From NCBI GenBank assembly GCA_934098295.1, contig CAKONV010000003.1, positions 1-64,000 of the forward strand: a stretch of 64,000 bases of DNA, given 5' to 3'. Made by a program: the position numbers and the translations under genes. Shown piece after piece: positions 16,258 through 25,038 of this stretch. Position 1 is the stretch's first letter, and every line of letters begins with the position of its first letter. This DNA comes from an uncultured Bacilli bacterium (GTDB taxonomy: Bacteria > Bacillota_I > Bacilli_A > ML615J-28 > CAG-313). The notes under the pieces were generated by a model. It had not been told where the DNA came from and did not search any database. It saw only the letters and a program-made list of their open reading frames with translations.

Positions 16258-16896
16258 CTATCTTCCAATTGTACAGTTAATAAAAAACAAAAGAATAAAA
16301 CGAAGAAAACCTAAAAAAAGAATAAAGCGGAAAAACCAACCGATAAATCTAAAAGGATTATAACTAGTATTATTGTATTGAGCATTACTATAATAATTAT
16401 TAGCATTCATCTGTTCTTTAATATTTTGATAATTTTGGTTGGTAGGATCCATTGAACAAGCTGTTTGAATTTGAGATTTAGCCAAATCACGTTCACCTAA
16501 ACCAAAATTAACAATAGAACTATAATAATACCATTTAGCATCTCGATTTGATATACCAGCTAAAATAGTTTTAGCAGCATAAAAGTTACGCAATATAATA
16601 TACTGTTCAACAACTTTGTAATTATCATTGCCACTGCTGTAGCCATTACTATAGCTATAATTATAGCCATAACTACTATAATTATTACTATTAGTATTTG
16701 AAGAAGAACCAGGGTTTTCTCTAATTTTTTTAATAGTATCATAAGCACTATTAATTTCTTTCATTTTACGCTCAGCGTTTTCTTTATCACTGTTAAGGTC
16801 AGGATGATATTTTTTAGCAAGTCTTCTATAGGCCTCTTTAATTTCTTCATCTGTTGCAGTGGGTGATACACCAAGAATTGTATAGGGATCACTCAT
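16258..16896 (-). CDS. J-domain protein with C-terminal membrane anchor
   Basis: The 212-residue protein has an N-terminal J domain (1-60) with HPD at 31-33, then a Ser/Asn/Tyr/Gly-rich linker (about 65-95). A helical TPR-like stretch follows (YIILRNFYAAKTILAGI, AKWYYYSSIVNFGLGERDLAKSQIQTACSMDP). The C-terminus is hydrophobic (FIGWFFRFILFLGFLRFILLFF). It lacks the DnaJ zinc finger and client-binding domains. It should stimulate ATP hydrolysis by the Hsp70 encoded 21 bp upstream and tether it to the membrane. Confidence 0.88.
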   Translation of the reverse strand: MSDPYTILGVSPTATDEEIKEAYRRLAKKYHPDLNSDKENAERKMKEINSAYDTIKKIRENPGSSSNTNSNNYSSYGYNYSYSNGYSSGNDNYKVVEQYIILRNFYAAKTILAGISNRDAKWYYYSSIVNFGLGERDLAKSQIQTACSMDPTNQNYQNIKEQMNANNYYSNAQYNNTSYNPFRFIGWFFRFILFLGFLRFILLFFINCTIGR

Positions 16897-16917
16897 AGGT
16901 TGATACCTCCTGTTATT

Positions 16918-18612
16918 TTATAGTTCATTTAGTTTACTATTTAAGGTTTCACTAATGTTTTTTATTTCTTTTAAATCATTTTTCTTTATCGCTTTTTCTA
17001 AAGATGTAATAAGGGAAGATAACACTTTTTTGTTTTCCTTATTTTTCTTTTTTGCCTCTTTGGCTTTAAGTAAAAGAAGTTTAGCATTATCGATAAGTTT
17101 ATTATTTTGTTCTTGTTGTTCCTTTTCTTCTTCATGCATTTTAGCATCATCAATGGCTTTTTGAATTTCTTCTTCGGAAAGATTATTAGAAGAAACAATC
17201 GTAATATCTTGAGTTTTAGAAGTGTCTAAATCTTTAGCAGAAACATGAACAATACCATTTACATCAATATCAAAAGTTACTTCAATTTGAGGAATTCCAG
17301 CTTGTGCCCTTCTAATGCCTTTCAAGACAAATTTACCTAAAAGTTTATTGGCAGAAGCTCTTGAACTTTCACCTTGTAAGACATTAACCTCCACATTAGA
17401 TTGATAAGGAGAAGCCGTTGAAAAAATTTGACTTTTTGTGGTTGGAATAGGAGTATTCCTGTCAATTATTTTAGCAAAATTATCACCAATAGTCATAATA
17501 CCTAAAGAAAGAGGCGTTACATCTAACAATAATAGTCCATTGATACTTCCACTTAATACTCCACCTTGGATAGAAGCCCCCATAGCAACGCATTCATCAG
17601 GGTTTATTCCTTTGTAAGGAACGATATTAGTTAGTTTTGTAATCATATTAACAATGGAAGGAATTCTACTACTACCCCCAACTAAAAGAACTTTTTGTAA
17701 ATCAGAAAAATGTAATTTAGAATCGTTAATTGCTTGTAAAATCGGTTCTTTAGCTTTTTCAACAAGCTTTAAAGTAAGTTCATCAAACTTGTCTCGACTG
17801 ATTTCTAATTCTAAATTTATTGGCAAATCATTCTTTTTTGTAAGAAAAGGAATATTAATGAAAGTTTTAGTTAAACTTGAAAGTTCTTTTTTTGCTTTTT
17901 CACAGGCATCATTAATTCGAACTAAAGCCCCAATATCTTTTTTTAAATCAATTTTATAGTTTTTCTTAACATTATCTAAAACGTAATTTACTAAGATATC
18001 ATCGAAATCATCACCACCAAGCATATTGTTTCCAGCTGTAGCCAATACTTCAATAATACCACCATTAATGTCAAGGATGGAAACATCTAATGTACCACCA
18101 CCAAAATCAAAAACCATAATTTTTTGTGGTTCCTCTTTGTCAATACCATAAGCTAAAGCGGCTGCCGTTGGTTCATTAATAATTCTTATAACATTTAATC
18201 CAGCAATCTTTCCGGCATCTTTAGTTGCTTGTCGTGCGGCATCGGAAAAATAAGCTGGAACAGTTATAACGGCATCTTTTACTTCTTCACCTAAAAATAA
18301 ACTTGCGTCATTTTTAATTTTTGTTAAAATCATTGCCGATATTTCTTGGGGCAAATAACTTTTTTTATTAATGTTAATTTTTTTATTAGTTCCCATTAAT
18401 CTTTTAATGGAAAAGATGGTCCCTTTGGGATTAGTTATGGCTTGATTTTTAGCAGCTTTTCCTACTAAACGATTACCAAAACTATCAATAGAAACAACCG
18501 AAGGTATTGTTCTTTCTCCTTCTTTAGAAGGAATTATATGGGGTGTACCATCAATAATAGTTGAAACACATGAATTCGTTGTACCTAAATCGATACCAAT
18601 TAAATGTGACAT
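16918..18612 (-). CDS. Hsp70 family chaperone (DnaK-like, short lid)
   Basis: The 564-residue protein has the actin-like ATPase signatures GIDLGTTNSCVS, VFDFGGGTLDVSIL and VLLVGGSSRIPSI, the linker LLLLDVTPLSLGI and a substrate-binding beta-domain. It is about 45 residues shorter than canonical DnaK, mainly in the alpha-helical lid. Instead of grpE and dnaJ, the operon continues with a truncated, membrane-anchored J protein and a zinc-ribbon membrane protein. I see no CIRCE operator upstream, although the groESL operon in this window has two. It is more likely a specialised second Hsp70 than the housekeeping DnaK. The RBS AGGAGG is perfect. Confidence 0.88.
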   Translation of the reverse strand: MSHLIGIDLGTTNSCVSTIIDGTPHIIPSKEGERTIPSVVSIDSFGNRLVGKAAKNQAITNPKGTIFSIKRLMGTNKKININKKSYLPQEISAMILTKIKNDASLFLGEEVKDAVITVPAYFSDAARQATKDAGKIAGLNVIRIINEPTAAALAYGIDKEEPQKIMVFDFGGGTLDVSILDINGGIIEVLATAGNNMLGGDDFDDILVNYVLDNVKKNYKIDLKKDIGALVRINDACEKAKKELSSLTKTFINIPFLTKKNDLPINLELEISRDKFDELTLKLVEKAKEPILQAINDSKLHFSDLQKVLLVGGSSRIPSIVNMITKLTNIVPYKGINPDECVAMGASIQGGVLSGSINGLLLLDVTPLSLGIMTIGDNFAKIIDRNTPIPTTKSQIFSTASPYQSNVEVNVLQGESSRASANKLLGKFVLKGIRRAQAGIPQIEVTFDIDVNGIVHVSAKDLDTSKTQDITIVSSNNLSEEEIQKAIDDAKMHEEEKEQQEQNNKLIDNAKLLLLKAKEAKKKNKENKKVLSSLITSLEKAIKKNDLKEIKNISETLNSKLNEL

Positions 18613-18806
18613 AAATTTCCTCCTAAAACATTAAATATATTGTAGAAAATAAAGTTTAACTAAATGTAAACAAGTGTAAAATTGTCCATGATAAACGATG
18701 TGCACTAAAAAAATAATCAAATTTCAAACATAGTTTATAAAACTAAGGTATAATAAAATATATATACAAAAAGAAAATTAATGAAATAAGAAAGGAAATA
18801 GTTTAA

Positions 18807-19490
18807 ATGTTTCGAATTTTAGTAGTAGATGATGATAATAACTTAAATAATTTAATTGCCAAAGTATTAACTAAAAACGGATATCAAGTTTTTCAAAGTT
18901 TAAATGTTGAAAAAGCCTATGACATTATTGATCAAAACTATGTAGATTTAATCATCACAGATATTATGATGCCAGGTACTAATGGTTATACATTTACAAG
19001 AGCATTAAGAAATGAAAAAATTGAAATACCAATTTTAATAATAACCGCAAAAGAAGAATTTAGGGATAAAGCTGAAGGCTTTAATGCGGGAGCGGATGAT
19101 TACTTAGTAAAACCAATTAATATGGATGAATTGCTTTTAAGAGTAGGTGCTTTATTGAGAAGAGCTAAGATTAGTAGCGAAAAAAAGGTAACAATCGGCA
19201 AAACTACCCTTGATTATGATACTTACACTGTTAATGAAAATGGTAAAATTACCGAACTTCCTCAAAAAGAATTTAATATTTTATTTAAATTATTTTCTTA
19301 TCCTAACCAAATTTTCACCAGAACTAAACTCATGAATGAATTTTGGGGAATGCTTAGTGAATCTGATGAACGAACAATTGATGTTCATATTAATAGGCTA
19401 AGAGATAAATTTAAGGACAGTAATGATTTTGAAATTATTACGGTTCGTGGCTTAGGTTATAAGGTTGTAAAAAATGAAAAAGAGTGTTGA
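18807..19490 (+). CDS. OmpR/PhoB-family response regulator
   Basis: The 227-residue protein has a receiver domain with the acidic pocket (VVDDD at 7-10), phosphoacceptor D52 in IITDIMMPG, conserved Thr in LIITAKE and Lys in YLVKPI. A winged-helix DNA-binding domain follows from about 130 (PQKEFNILFKLFSYP ... DVHINRLRDKF ... TVRGLGYKV). Its 3' end overlaps the histidine kinase by 17 bp, so the two form a coupled pair. A TATAAT at 18749-18754 is the likely -10. The regulon is unknown. Confidence 0.94.
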   Translation: MFRILVVDDDNNLNNLIAKVLTKNGYQVFQSLNVEKAYDIIDQNYVDLIITDIMMPGTNGYTFTRALRNEKIEIPILIITAKEEFRDKAEGFNAGADDYLVKPINMDELLLRVGALLRRAKISSEKKVTIGKTTLDYDTYTVNENGKITELPQKEFNILFKLFSYPNQIFTRTKLMNEFWGMLSESDERTIDVHINRLRDKFKDSNDFEIITVRGLGYKVVKNEKEC

Positions 19491-20538
19491 TTCTTTTTTT
19501 GGTAAAATGGTTGTTAAGATTGTGCTATTAGTATTTAACATAATGGTATCATCAGCTATCATTATGGGAGCACTAATCTATTTATCAAGTAAAGCTGGAA
19601 TAATTTCAGTAAAAGGCAATTTTGGTCCTTTAGGAACTGTTGTTATCATGCTACTTACAAGTGTAATTTTAGGCACAATCATTGGCTGTATCTTTGGATG
19701 TAAACTAATTAAACCAGTATTAGAAATGTCGGCAGCTACTAAAAAAATATCTCAAGGTGATTTTACAGTACGTATAGATCATACTATTTATAAAGATGAT
19801 GATTCCGAAATTAGCCAATTAATAGATAATTTTAATTCAATGGTTGAAAAACTATCGAAGATAGAAACATTAAGAAGTGATTTCATAGCTAATGTTTCTC
19901 ATGAGTTTAAAACGCCATTAGCTACAATTCAAGGCTATGTTACTTTGTTAGATGATGATACATTGACTAAAAATGAACGCAAAAATTATATAAAAATAAT
20001 TTATGAGGCTACGGCTAAACTTACGACTCTTACATCAAATATTTTAAAAATATCTAAACTTGATAATCAAGAAGTTAAAATAGAAATTAAAGAATATAAT
20101 TTAATAGAACAAATAAGAGAAGTAATAATTTTGGATGAGGCCTTATGGGAAGAAAAAAATATTACTTTTGATTTAACATTCCCAGAAATTAAAATAGTTA
20201 GTGATGAAGAACTTTTAAAACACATATGGCTTAATATTTTATCTAATGCGATAAAGTATTCAAATCAAGATGGTAAAATTGAAATTTATGCATCTAGTGA
20301 TGATGAAAAAATTATGGTAACATTTGTAGATCATGGTATTGGTATGAGTGAAGAAACATTAAGTCACATGTTTGAAAAATTTTATCAAGGTGATACTTCC
20401 CATTCAAAAGAAGGAAGCGGATTAGGATTAGCTTTAGTTCAAAAAATATTAAAATTGTTAAAGGGAACAATTGAAGTAAAAAGTGAATTAAATGTAGGTA
20501 CGACCGTTATTATTACTTTACCAGTAGTATTAAAATAA
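19474..20538 (+). CDS. Sensor histidine kinase
   Basis: The 354-residue protein has two transmembrane helices (about 10-35 and 50-75) joined by only about 20 extracytoplasmic residues. A HAMP domain follows (KPVLEMSAATKKISQGDFTVRI), then the H-box FIANVSHEFKTPLA, N-box HIWLNILSNAIKYS, G1 VTFVDHGIGMS and G2 GSGLGLALVQ. The short external loop is like that of intramembrane-sensing kinases, which sense the envelope or a partner transporter. It is the cognate kinase of the overlapping response regulator. Confidence 0.93.
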   Translation: MKKSVDSFFGKMVVKIVLLVFNIMVSSAIIMGALIYLSSKAGIISVKGNFGPLGTVVIMLLTSVILGTIIGCIFGCKLIKPVLEMSAATKKISQGDFTVRIDHTIYKDDDSEISQLIDNFNSMVEKLSKIETLRSDFIANVSHEFKTPLATIQGYVTLLDDDTLTKNERKNYIKIIYEATAKLTTLTSNILKISKLDNQEVKIEIKEYNLIEQIREVIILDEALWEEKNITFDLTFPEIKIVSDEELLKHIWLNILSNAIKYSNQDGKIEIYASSDDEKIMVTFVDHGIGMSEETLSHMFEKFYQGDTSHSKEGSGLGLALVQKILKLLKGTIEVKSELNVGTTVIITLPVVLK

Positions 20539-20574
20539 AAAAAGAGTTAAGTTTTCTTTTTAAAAACTTAACTC
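20537..20574 (-). terminator. Minus-strand intrinsic terminator of the predicted small RNA
   Basis: GAGTTAAGTTTT (20544-20555) pairs with AAAACTTAACTC (20563-20574). The plus strand has seven A before the stem and no T-run after it, so the U-tract is on the minus transcript. It starts within 6 nt of the histidine kinase stop. Confidence 0.8.
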
Positions 20575-20690
20575 AAAACTTATGGTGTGTAGTTAGAGAC
20601 ATATGAAGATGAATTTGTTTAAACTTTGTAGAACACCATAGGGGGGAAGAATCTGAAGAGAGAGATCTCTAACTACGATCTACATGTAAG
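20537..20690 (-). ncRNA. Predicted minus-strand small RNA with perfect-stem pseudoknot
   Basis: On the minus strand a TATAAT (plus 20691-20696) is followed by about 145 nt that end in a terminator whose U-tract lies only on this strand. Within it GTAGTTAGAGA (20676-20666) pairs over 11 bp with 20599-20589, and TATGGTGT (20640-20633) pairs over 8 bp with 20588-20581. The order of strands is that of an H-type pseudoknot, with the two 3' arms directly adjacent. Loop 1 contains CTTCCCCCC, an anti-Shine-Dalgarno-like run. There is no convincing -35 and no ORF. I do not recognise a known family. Confidence 0.6.
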
Positions 20691-20764
20691 ATTATAGTAT
20701 CGAAATATTAACCAAATTTAAACAAAAATATTTTTTAATAAAAAAACATATTAAGGAGTGAAGT

Positions 20765-22555
20765 ATGGATAATAAAAAAATTATTAACGAGAGAATTGAA
20801 AATTTAAGAAAATTGATGCTTGAAGAAAACATAGATGCTTATATTATTCCAACATCTGACTATCATGGATCTGAGTATGTTGGCGAATATTTTAAAGAAA
20901 GAGTTTATATCTCTGGTTTTACTGGTAGTGCTGGTACGGTTATTGTAACACCTACAAAAGCCGGTCTATGGACTGATGGTAGATATTTTCTTCAAGCTGA
21001 AGATCAATTAAAAGGCACCATTATTACTCTATATAAAATGGGAGAAAAGAATGTACCTACAATGACAGCTTTCTTAAAGAACGAATTAAAGGACAATGCT
21101 TTAGTCGGCTTTGATGGAAAAACTTTAACAACATCATATTGTTTAGGCTTATTAAATGAACTAGCTTCTAAACAAATAAAATTCAAATACGATGTTGATT
21201 TAATCGATAAAATTTGGAAAGATCGTCCACAATTATCAAAAGAAAAAGCCTATTTATTAGATGATAAATATACTGGATGCAGTAGAAAAGAAAAGATTGC
21301 TAGAGTAAGAGCCTATTTAAAAGAAAATAATCTTGACTATTTTGTTTTAACATCCCTTGATGATATCAGTTGGCTTTTAAACATTAGAGGTAATGACGTT
21401 GAATGCAATCCGGTCGTTTTATCATATGTAACATTAACTAGTAACAGCTTAAATTTATATATAAATAAAGAAGTAATATCTAGTGAAATAAAAGTAGAAT
21501 TAACAAAAGATGGCATAACTATTAAAGATTATTTTGATATATATGAAGATGTTAAAAATATTAAAAATAAACGCGTTATTTTAGAAGAAAATAAAGTAAA
21601 TTATGCTATTTTTGCATCACTAAATGGCAACTACATTGTTAATAGAATGAATCCGACAACGGCATATAAAGCTGTAAAAAATGATACTGAGATAAAAAAT
21701 GTTATTGATGCACACATTAAAGATGGTGTTGCGTTAACAAAGTTTATTTATTGGTTAAAGAAAAATGTTGGTAAATTACCACTTACAGAGTTAAGTGCTT
21801 CGGATAAATTAGAGTCTTTTAGAAGAGAACAAGAACATTTTATGGGATTAAGCTTTACAACAATTGCTGGTTATGCTAGTCATGGTGCTATTGTCCATTA
21901 TGACCCTACTAGCGAAACAGATATTCCTTTAAAAAATGAATCATTTTTACTTGTCGATTCAGGTGCTCAATATTTAGAAGGAACAACAGATGTAACTAGA
22001 ACAATTGCTTTAGGAACATTAACGAAAGAAGAAAAGAAACATTACACAGCTGTATTAAAAGGACATTTAGCTTTAAGCGATGCTAAATTCTTAAATGGAA
22101 CCTCTGGATGCGAACTTGACATGTTAGCAAGAAGACCATTGTGGGAATTAGGATTAAACTTCAATCATGGTACTGGTCATGGTGTGGGATACTTCTTAAA
22201 TGTTCACGAAGGTCCACAATCTATCAGTAATGCACCAATTCGTTGTAGTTATCCTTTCTCAAAAGGCATGATTACTTCCAATGAGCCAGGTCTTTACATT
22301 ACTGGAAAATATGGAATTAGAATTGAAAACTTAGTTTTATGTGAAGACTATATGGAAACAGAATTTGGTAAATTCTTAAAATTTAGAAATTTAACTTTAG
22401 CACCTTATGAAATTGATGCTATAAATAAAGATGAATTAACATCTTATGAGATAAAACTTATTCATGATTATCATGTAGAAGTATATAATGTAATAGGAAA
22501 ATATTTAACTAGTGATGAGAAAAAATGGTTAAAAGATATCGTTGAGGCAATTTAA
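20765..22555 (+). CDS. pepP: Xaa-Pro aminopeptidase (M24B, three-domain type)
   Basis: The 596-residue protein has two creatinase-like N-terminal domains (about 10-140 and 155-300) and a pita-bread M24 domain (about 310-530). Dinuclear-metal ligands are present: LLVDSGAQYLEGTTDVTR (two Asp), HGTGHGVG (His), NEPGLY (Glu) and GIRIENL (Glu). It removes an N-terminal residue preceding proline. The long form resembles the APP1-like enzymes rather than short PepQ. The DUF4250 gene begins in its stop codon, so it may be cotranscribed with the DUF1538/PII cluster. Confidence 0.92.
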   Translation: MDNKKIINERIENLRKLMLEENIDAYIIPTSDYHGSEYVGEYFKERVYISGFTGSAGTVIVTPTKAGLWTDGRYFLQAEDQLKGTIITLYKMGEKNVPTMTAFLKNELKDNALVGFDGKTLTTSYCLGLLNELASKQIKFKYDVDLIDKIWKDRPQLSKEKAYLLDDKYTGCSRKEKIARVRAYLKENNLDYFVLTSLDDISWLLNIRGNDVECNPVVLSYVTLTSNSLNLYINKEVISSEIKVELTKDGITIKDYFDIYEDVKNIKNKRVILEENKVNYAIFASLNGNYIVNRMNPTTAYKAVKNDTEIKNVIDAHIKDGVALTKFIYWLKKNVGKLPLTELSASDKLESFRREQEHFMGLSFTTIAGYASHGAIVHYDPTSETDIPLKNESFLLVDSGAQYLEGTTDVTRTIALGTLTKEEKKHYTAVLKGHLALSDAKFLNGTSGCELDMLARRPLWELGLNFNHGTGHGVGYFLNVHEGPQSISNAPIRCSYPFSKGMITSNEPGLYITGKYGIRIENLVLCEDYMETEFGKFLKFRNLTLAPYEIDAINKDELTSYEIKLIHDYHVEVYNVIGKYLTSDEKKWLKDIVEAI

Positions 22556-22734
22556 TGAATTTACCTAGTGATATATATGTTTTAGTATCATTCTTAAATA
22601 TGAAACTAAGAGATTATTATAAGAATTTAGATGAATTATGTGATGATTTAGATATTGATAAGGAAGTGTTAATAAAAAAATTAGATTCACATGGCTTTTA
22701 CTATAATGAATCTAACAATCAAATAAAAGAATAG
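22555..22734 (+). CDS. DUF4250 family small protein
   Basis: This 59-residue ORF (MNLPSDIYVLVSFLNMKLRD...) starts at the ATG that shares a base with the pepP stop. It matches the DUF4250 pattern as I know it: LP.D...L.SF.NMKLRD followed by LDELC.DLDID...L..KL...G..Y....NQ. The helical composition suggests a small soluble DNA- or protein-binding fold, and no function is established. It is followed after 22 bp by the DUF1538 gene with its own RBS (AAAGGAG). Confidence 0.82.
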   Translation: MNLPSDIYVLVSFLNMKLRDYYKNLDELCDDLDIDKEVLIKKLDSHGFYYNESNNQIKE

Positions 22735-22756
22735 TTTTAAAAGGAGAATAAAAATT

Positions 22757-24277
22757 ATGCAAGAATTAGGAACAAAGATAAAAGAATCTTTGGAGTCAGT
22801 ATTACCTATATCATTAATAGTAATTATTCTATCTTTTACCCCTTTATTTTCAATGACCTCAAGGGAGTATATAGTTTTTATAATTGCGACAATATTTTTA
22901 ATTTTTGGAATTAGTTTGTTCAATTTAGGTGCTGATATGGCCATGCAACCTATGGGTGAACAAGTTGGTTCCGGATTATCGAAAAATAAAAAAATAGGTA
23001 TTTTAATAACGGTAGTATTTCTATTAGGATGTTTGATAACAATAGCTGAACCTGATTTAAGTGTCTTGGCTGAACAGGTAGCAACTATTAATGGAACATT
23101 ATTAAAGATATGCGTATCAATTGGTGTTGGTATTTTATTGATTGTATCAGTACTAAGAATGATTTTTCAAAAATCATTATCATATATTTTAATGTTATTT
23201 TATATGATTGCTTTTGCTTTCGCTCTACTTGTTACTTTAAATGGTAAAACATTTTTATTACCAGTATCATTTGACTCTGGTGGTGTTACCACTGGTCCTA
23301 TTACCGTACCATTTATTATGGCTTTAGGTGTTGGTATATCTAATGTAATAGGCGGTAGCAAAGCTAAGGAGAATAGTTTTGGACTTGTTGCGTTATCATC
23401 AATTGGTCCTATTATTATGGTTTTAGTATTATCACTTTTTTCTAAAGGAAGCCTTGATTATACTTTACCAGAAGGCTATATAATGGAAGAAAATATTTTA
23501 AGATCAGTTGGTATCACTATTTTATCAACTTTTAAAGAAGTTTTAATTTCCATTGGTTTAATTGTTGTTTTCTTTATTTGCTGCCAAATTATTTTCTTAA
23601 AGTTACCAAAGAAGAAAATTAAAAAGATTGCTTTTGGTATTATATATACCGTTATTGGATTAGTCATGTTTTTAGCATCGGCTACGATTGCCTACATGCC
23701 TATTGGATATAAACTTGGCTCATCTCTTGCAAATGTGAATAAATATATTTTAATTCCTTTTGGTTTATTAATTGGAGCCGTTGTTGTGTTTGCAGAACCA
23801 GCAATTAGAGTGTTAACACACCAAGTAGAAGAAATAACTGGTGGTTATATTAGTAATAAACAAATGCTATTTGGACTTGCTATTGGTGTATCGTTAGCTT
23901 TAGGATTATCAATGGTAAGAATAATTTTTGACTTTAACATAATGTATTATTTAGTTCCTGGTTATATTATTAGTTTATCCTTATCACTTTTTGTACCACC
24001 AATATATACAGCTATCGCTTTCGATTCCGGTGGCGTTGCTAGTGGTCCTATGGCTTCAAGTTTTATATTACCATTTGCTGTAGGTGCTTGCAGCATTATC
24101 CAAGGTGAACAAGCCATTTTAAATGATGCTTTTGGAATTGTCGCAATGGTCGCTTTAGCCCCTTTGATAACTATTCAACTCTTAGGCTTTAAAGCAATAA
24201 CAAGTAATAGAATTCATGAGAAATATGCGATGCGTATTTTGCTTGATGAAGATGATGCTCAAATTATCAACTTTTAG
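22757..24277 (+). CDS. DUF1538 integral membrane protein (tandem duplicated)
   Basis: The 506-residue polytopic protein has about 12-14 hydrophobic segments and two homologous halves. Each has the motif FDSGGV(T/A)(T/S)GP (near residues 173 and 421) and an upstream AEPDLSVL or AEPAIRVL motif. This is the DUF1538 family in its fused two-domain form. Conserved small/polar motifs inside membrane segments suggest a transporter or channel. Two PII-like proteins follow at 11 bp and 1 bp, a neighbourhood I know for DUF1538; by analogy with AmtB-GlnK they may gate it. Substrate unknown. Confidence 0.85.
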   Translation: MQELGTKIKESLESVLPISLIVIILSFTPLFSMTSREYIVFIIATIFLIFGISLFNLGADMAMQPMGEQVGSGLSKNKKIGILITVVFLLGCLITIAEPDLSVLAEQVATINGTLLKICVSIGVGILLIVSVLRMIFQKSLSYILMLFYMIAFAFALLVTLNGKTFLLPVSFDSGGVTTGPITVPFIMALGVGISNVIGGSKAKENSFGLVALSSIGPIIMVLVLSLFSKGSLDYTLPEGYIMEENILRSVGITILSTFKEVLISIGLIVVFFICCQIIFLKLPKKKIKKIAFGIIYTVIGLVMFLASATIAYMPIGYKLGSSLANVNKYILIPFGLLIGAVVVFAEPAIRVLTHQVEEITGGYISNKQMLFGLAIGVSLALGLSMVRIIFDFNIMYYLVPGYIISLSLSLFVPPIYTAIAFDSGGVASGPMASSFILPFAVGACSIIQGEQAILNDAFGIVAMVALAPLITIQLLGFKAITSNRIHEKYAMRILLDEDDAQIINF

Positions 24278-24288
24278 GAGAAACAATT

Positions 24289-24672
24289 ATGCCTAGAAAG
24301 AAAATAAATGAACAAAAAACAAATGAATCTTTGAAAAAAGCAAAGATTTTAATAACAATTGTTGATCGAAATAAAGTAGAATTTTATCTAGATGTTTTAT
24401 CCCAATTTGAGATTAATTTACAATTTGTAACTTATGGAAGGGGTACAGCATCTAATGAAGCTTTAGAATTACTTGGATTAAATAACTACAAAGGAATAAT
24501 TTTTAGTGTAGTGAGAGAAGATATGGCTAAAGAAGTTTTAAAAACATTAGAAGAAAAATTTAGTAACATAAAAAAGGGAAAAGGGGTTTGTGTCCAAATT
24601 CCTATTGCCAGTGTTATGGGTGTTAATCTTTATCAATTTATGATTAACAATAGAGAAAGGAGAAGAAACTAA
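24289..24672 (+). CDS. PII-like signalling protein, first copy
   Basis: The 127-residue protein has a charged N-terminal extension (about 1-18), then the ferredoxin-like PII fold: AKILITIVDRNKVEFYLDVLSQFEI, T-loop start VTYGRGTASNEALELLGL, and later VREDMAKEVLKTLEEKF and GVCVQIPIASVMG. The T-loop is short and lacks the GlnB uridylylation motif, so control by uridylylation is unlikely. It is probably a trimer sensing a nucleotide or metabolite. It sits between the DUF1538 gene and a second PII-like gene. Confidence 0.83.
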   Translation: MPRKKINEQKTNESLKKAKILITIVDRNKVEFYLDVLSQFEINLQFVTYGRGTASNEALELLGLNNYKGIIFSVVREDMAKEVLKTLEEKFSNIKKGKGVCVQIPIASVMGVNLYQFMINNRERRRN

Positions 24673-24673
24673 C

Positions 24674-24985
24674 ATGGAAAATGATTATCAAGTAGTTCTT
24701 GCAATTGTTAATAGTGGCTATGCTGACACCGTTATGGATGTAGCAAGATCCTGTGGGGCAAGAGGTGGAACTATATTTTATGCTAGAGGATCTGCTCAAA
24801 ATAAAACTGAAGAATTTTTTGGTATAAGAATTTCTGAAGAAAAAGAAATTGCAATGATAATAGTACCTACGAATATTAAAGATGAAATATTAAAAGAGAT
24901 TTATGATAAAGTAGGCTTAAAAACTCCAGGTAGTGGTATTGCTTTTACGCTACCTGTAGAAGATTATGTAGGATTAAATAAGTAA
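24674..24985 (+). CDS. PII-like signalling protein, second copy
   Basis: The 103-residue PII-fold protein is related to its upstream neighbour (QVVLAIVNSGYADTVMDVARSCGARGGTIFYARGSAQNKTEEFFGI, then GSGIAFTLPVEDYVGL). It has the same [GA]RG[TS]A element at the T-loop base. Two unlike copies suggest a heteromeric or two-signal sensor for the DUF1538 protein. The gene ends at a very strong terminator, which marks the end of the cluster. Confidence 0.85.
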   Translation: MENDYQVVLAIVNSGYADTVMDVARSCGARGGTIFYARGSAQNKTEEFFGIRISEEKEIAMIIVPTNIKDEILKEIYDKVGLKTPGSGIAFTLPVEDYVGLNK

Positions 24986-24988
24986 AAT

Positions 24989-25038
24989 AAAAAGTTTTTG
25001 TAAGAAGTAAAGTGCTATTTCTTACAAAAACTTTTTTT
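24989..25038. terminator. Strong bidirectional terminator
   Basis: An 18-bp perfect stem (24989-25006 with 25019-25036) around a GTAAAGTGCTAT-type loop, A-rich before and T-rich after. It separates the PII cluster (plus) from the convergent XRE-family gene (minus). Confidence 0.92.

Noticed and set aside
20581..20760. Plus-strand riboswitch leading into pepP
   Set aside because: The same stems can form on the plus RNA, but there is no plus-strand terminator or RBS-sequestering arm. The only U-tract and a perfect TATAAT are on the minus strand.
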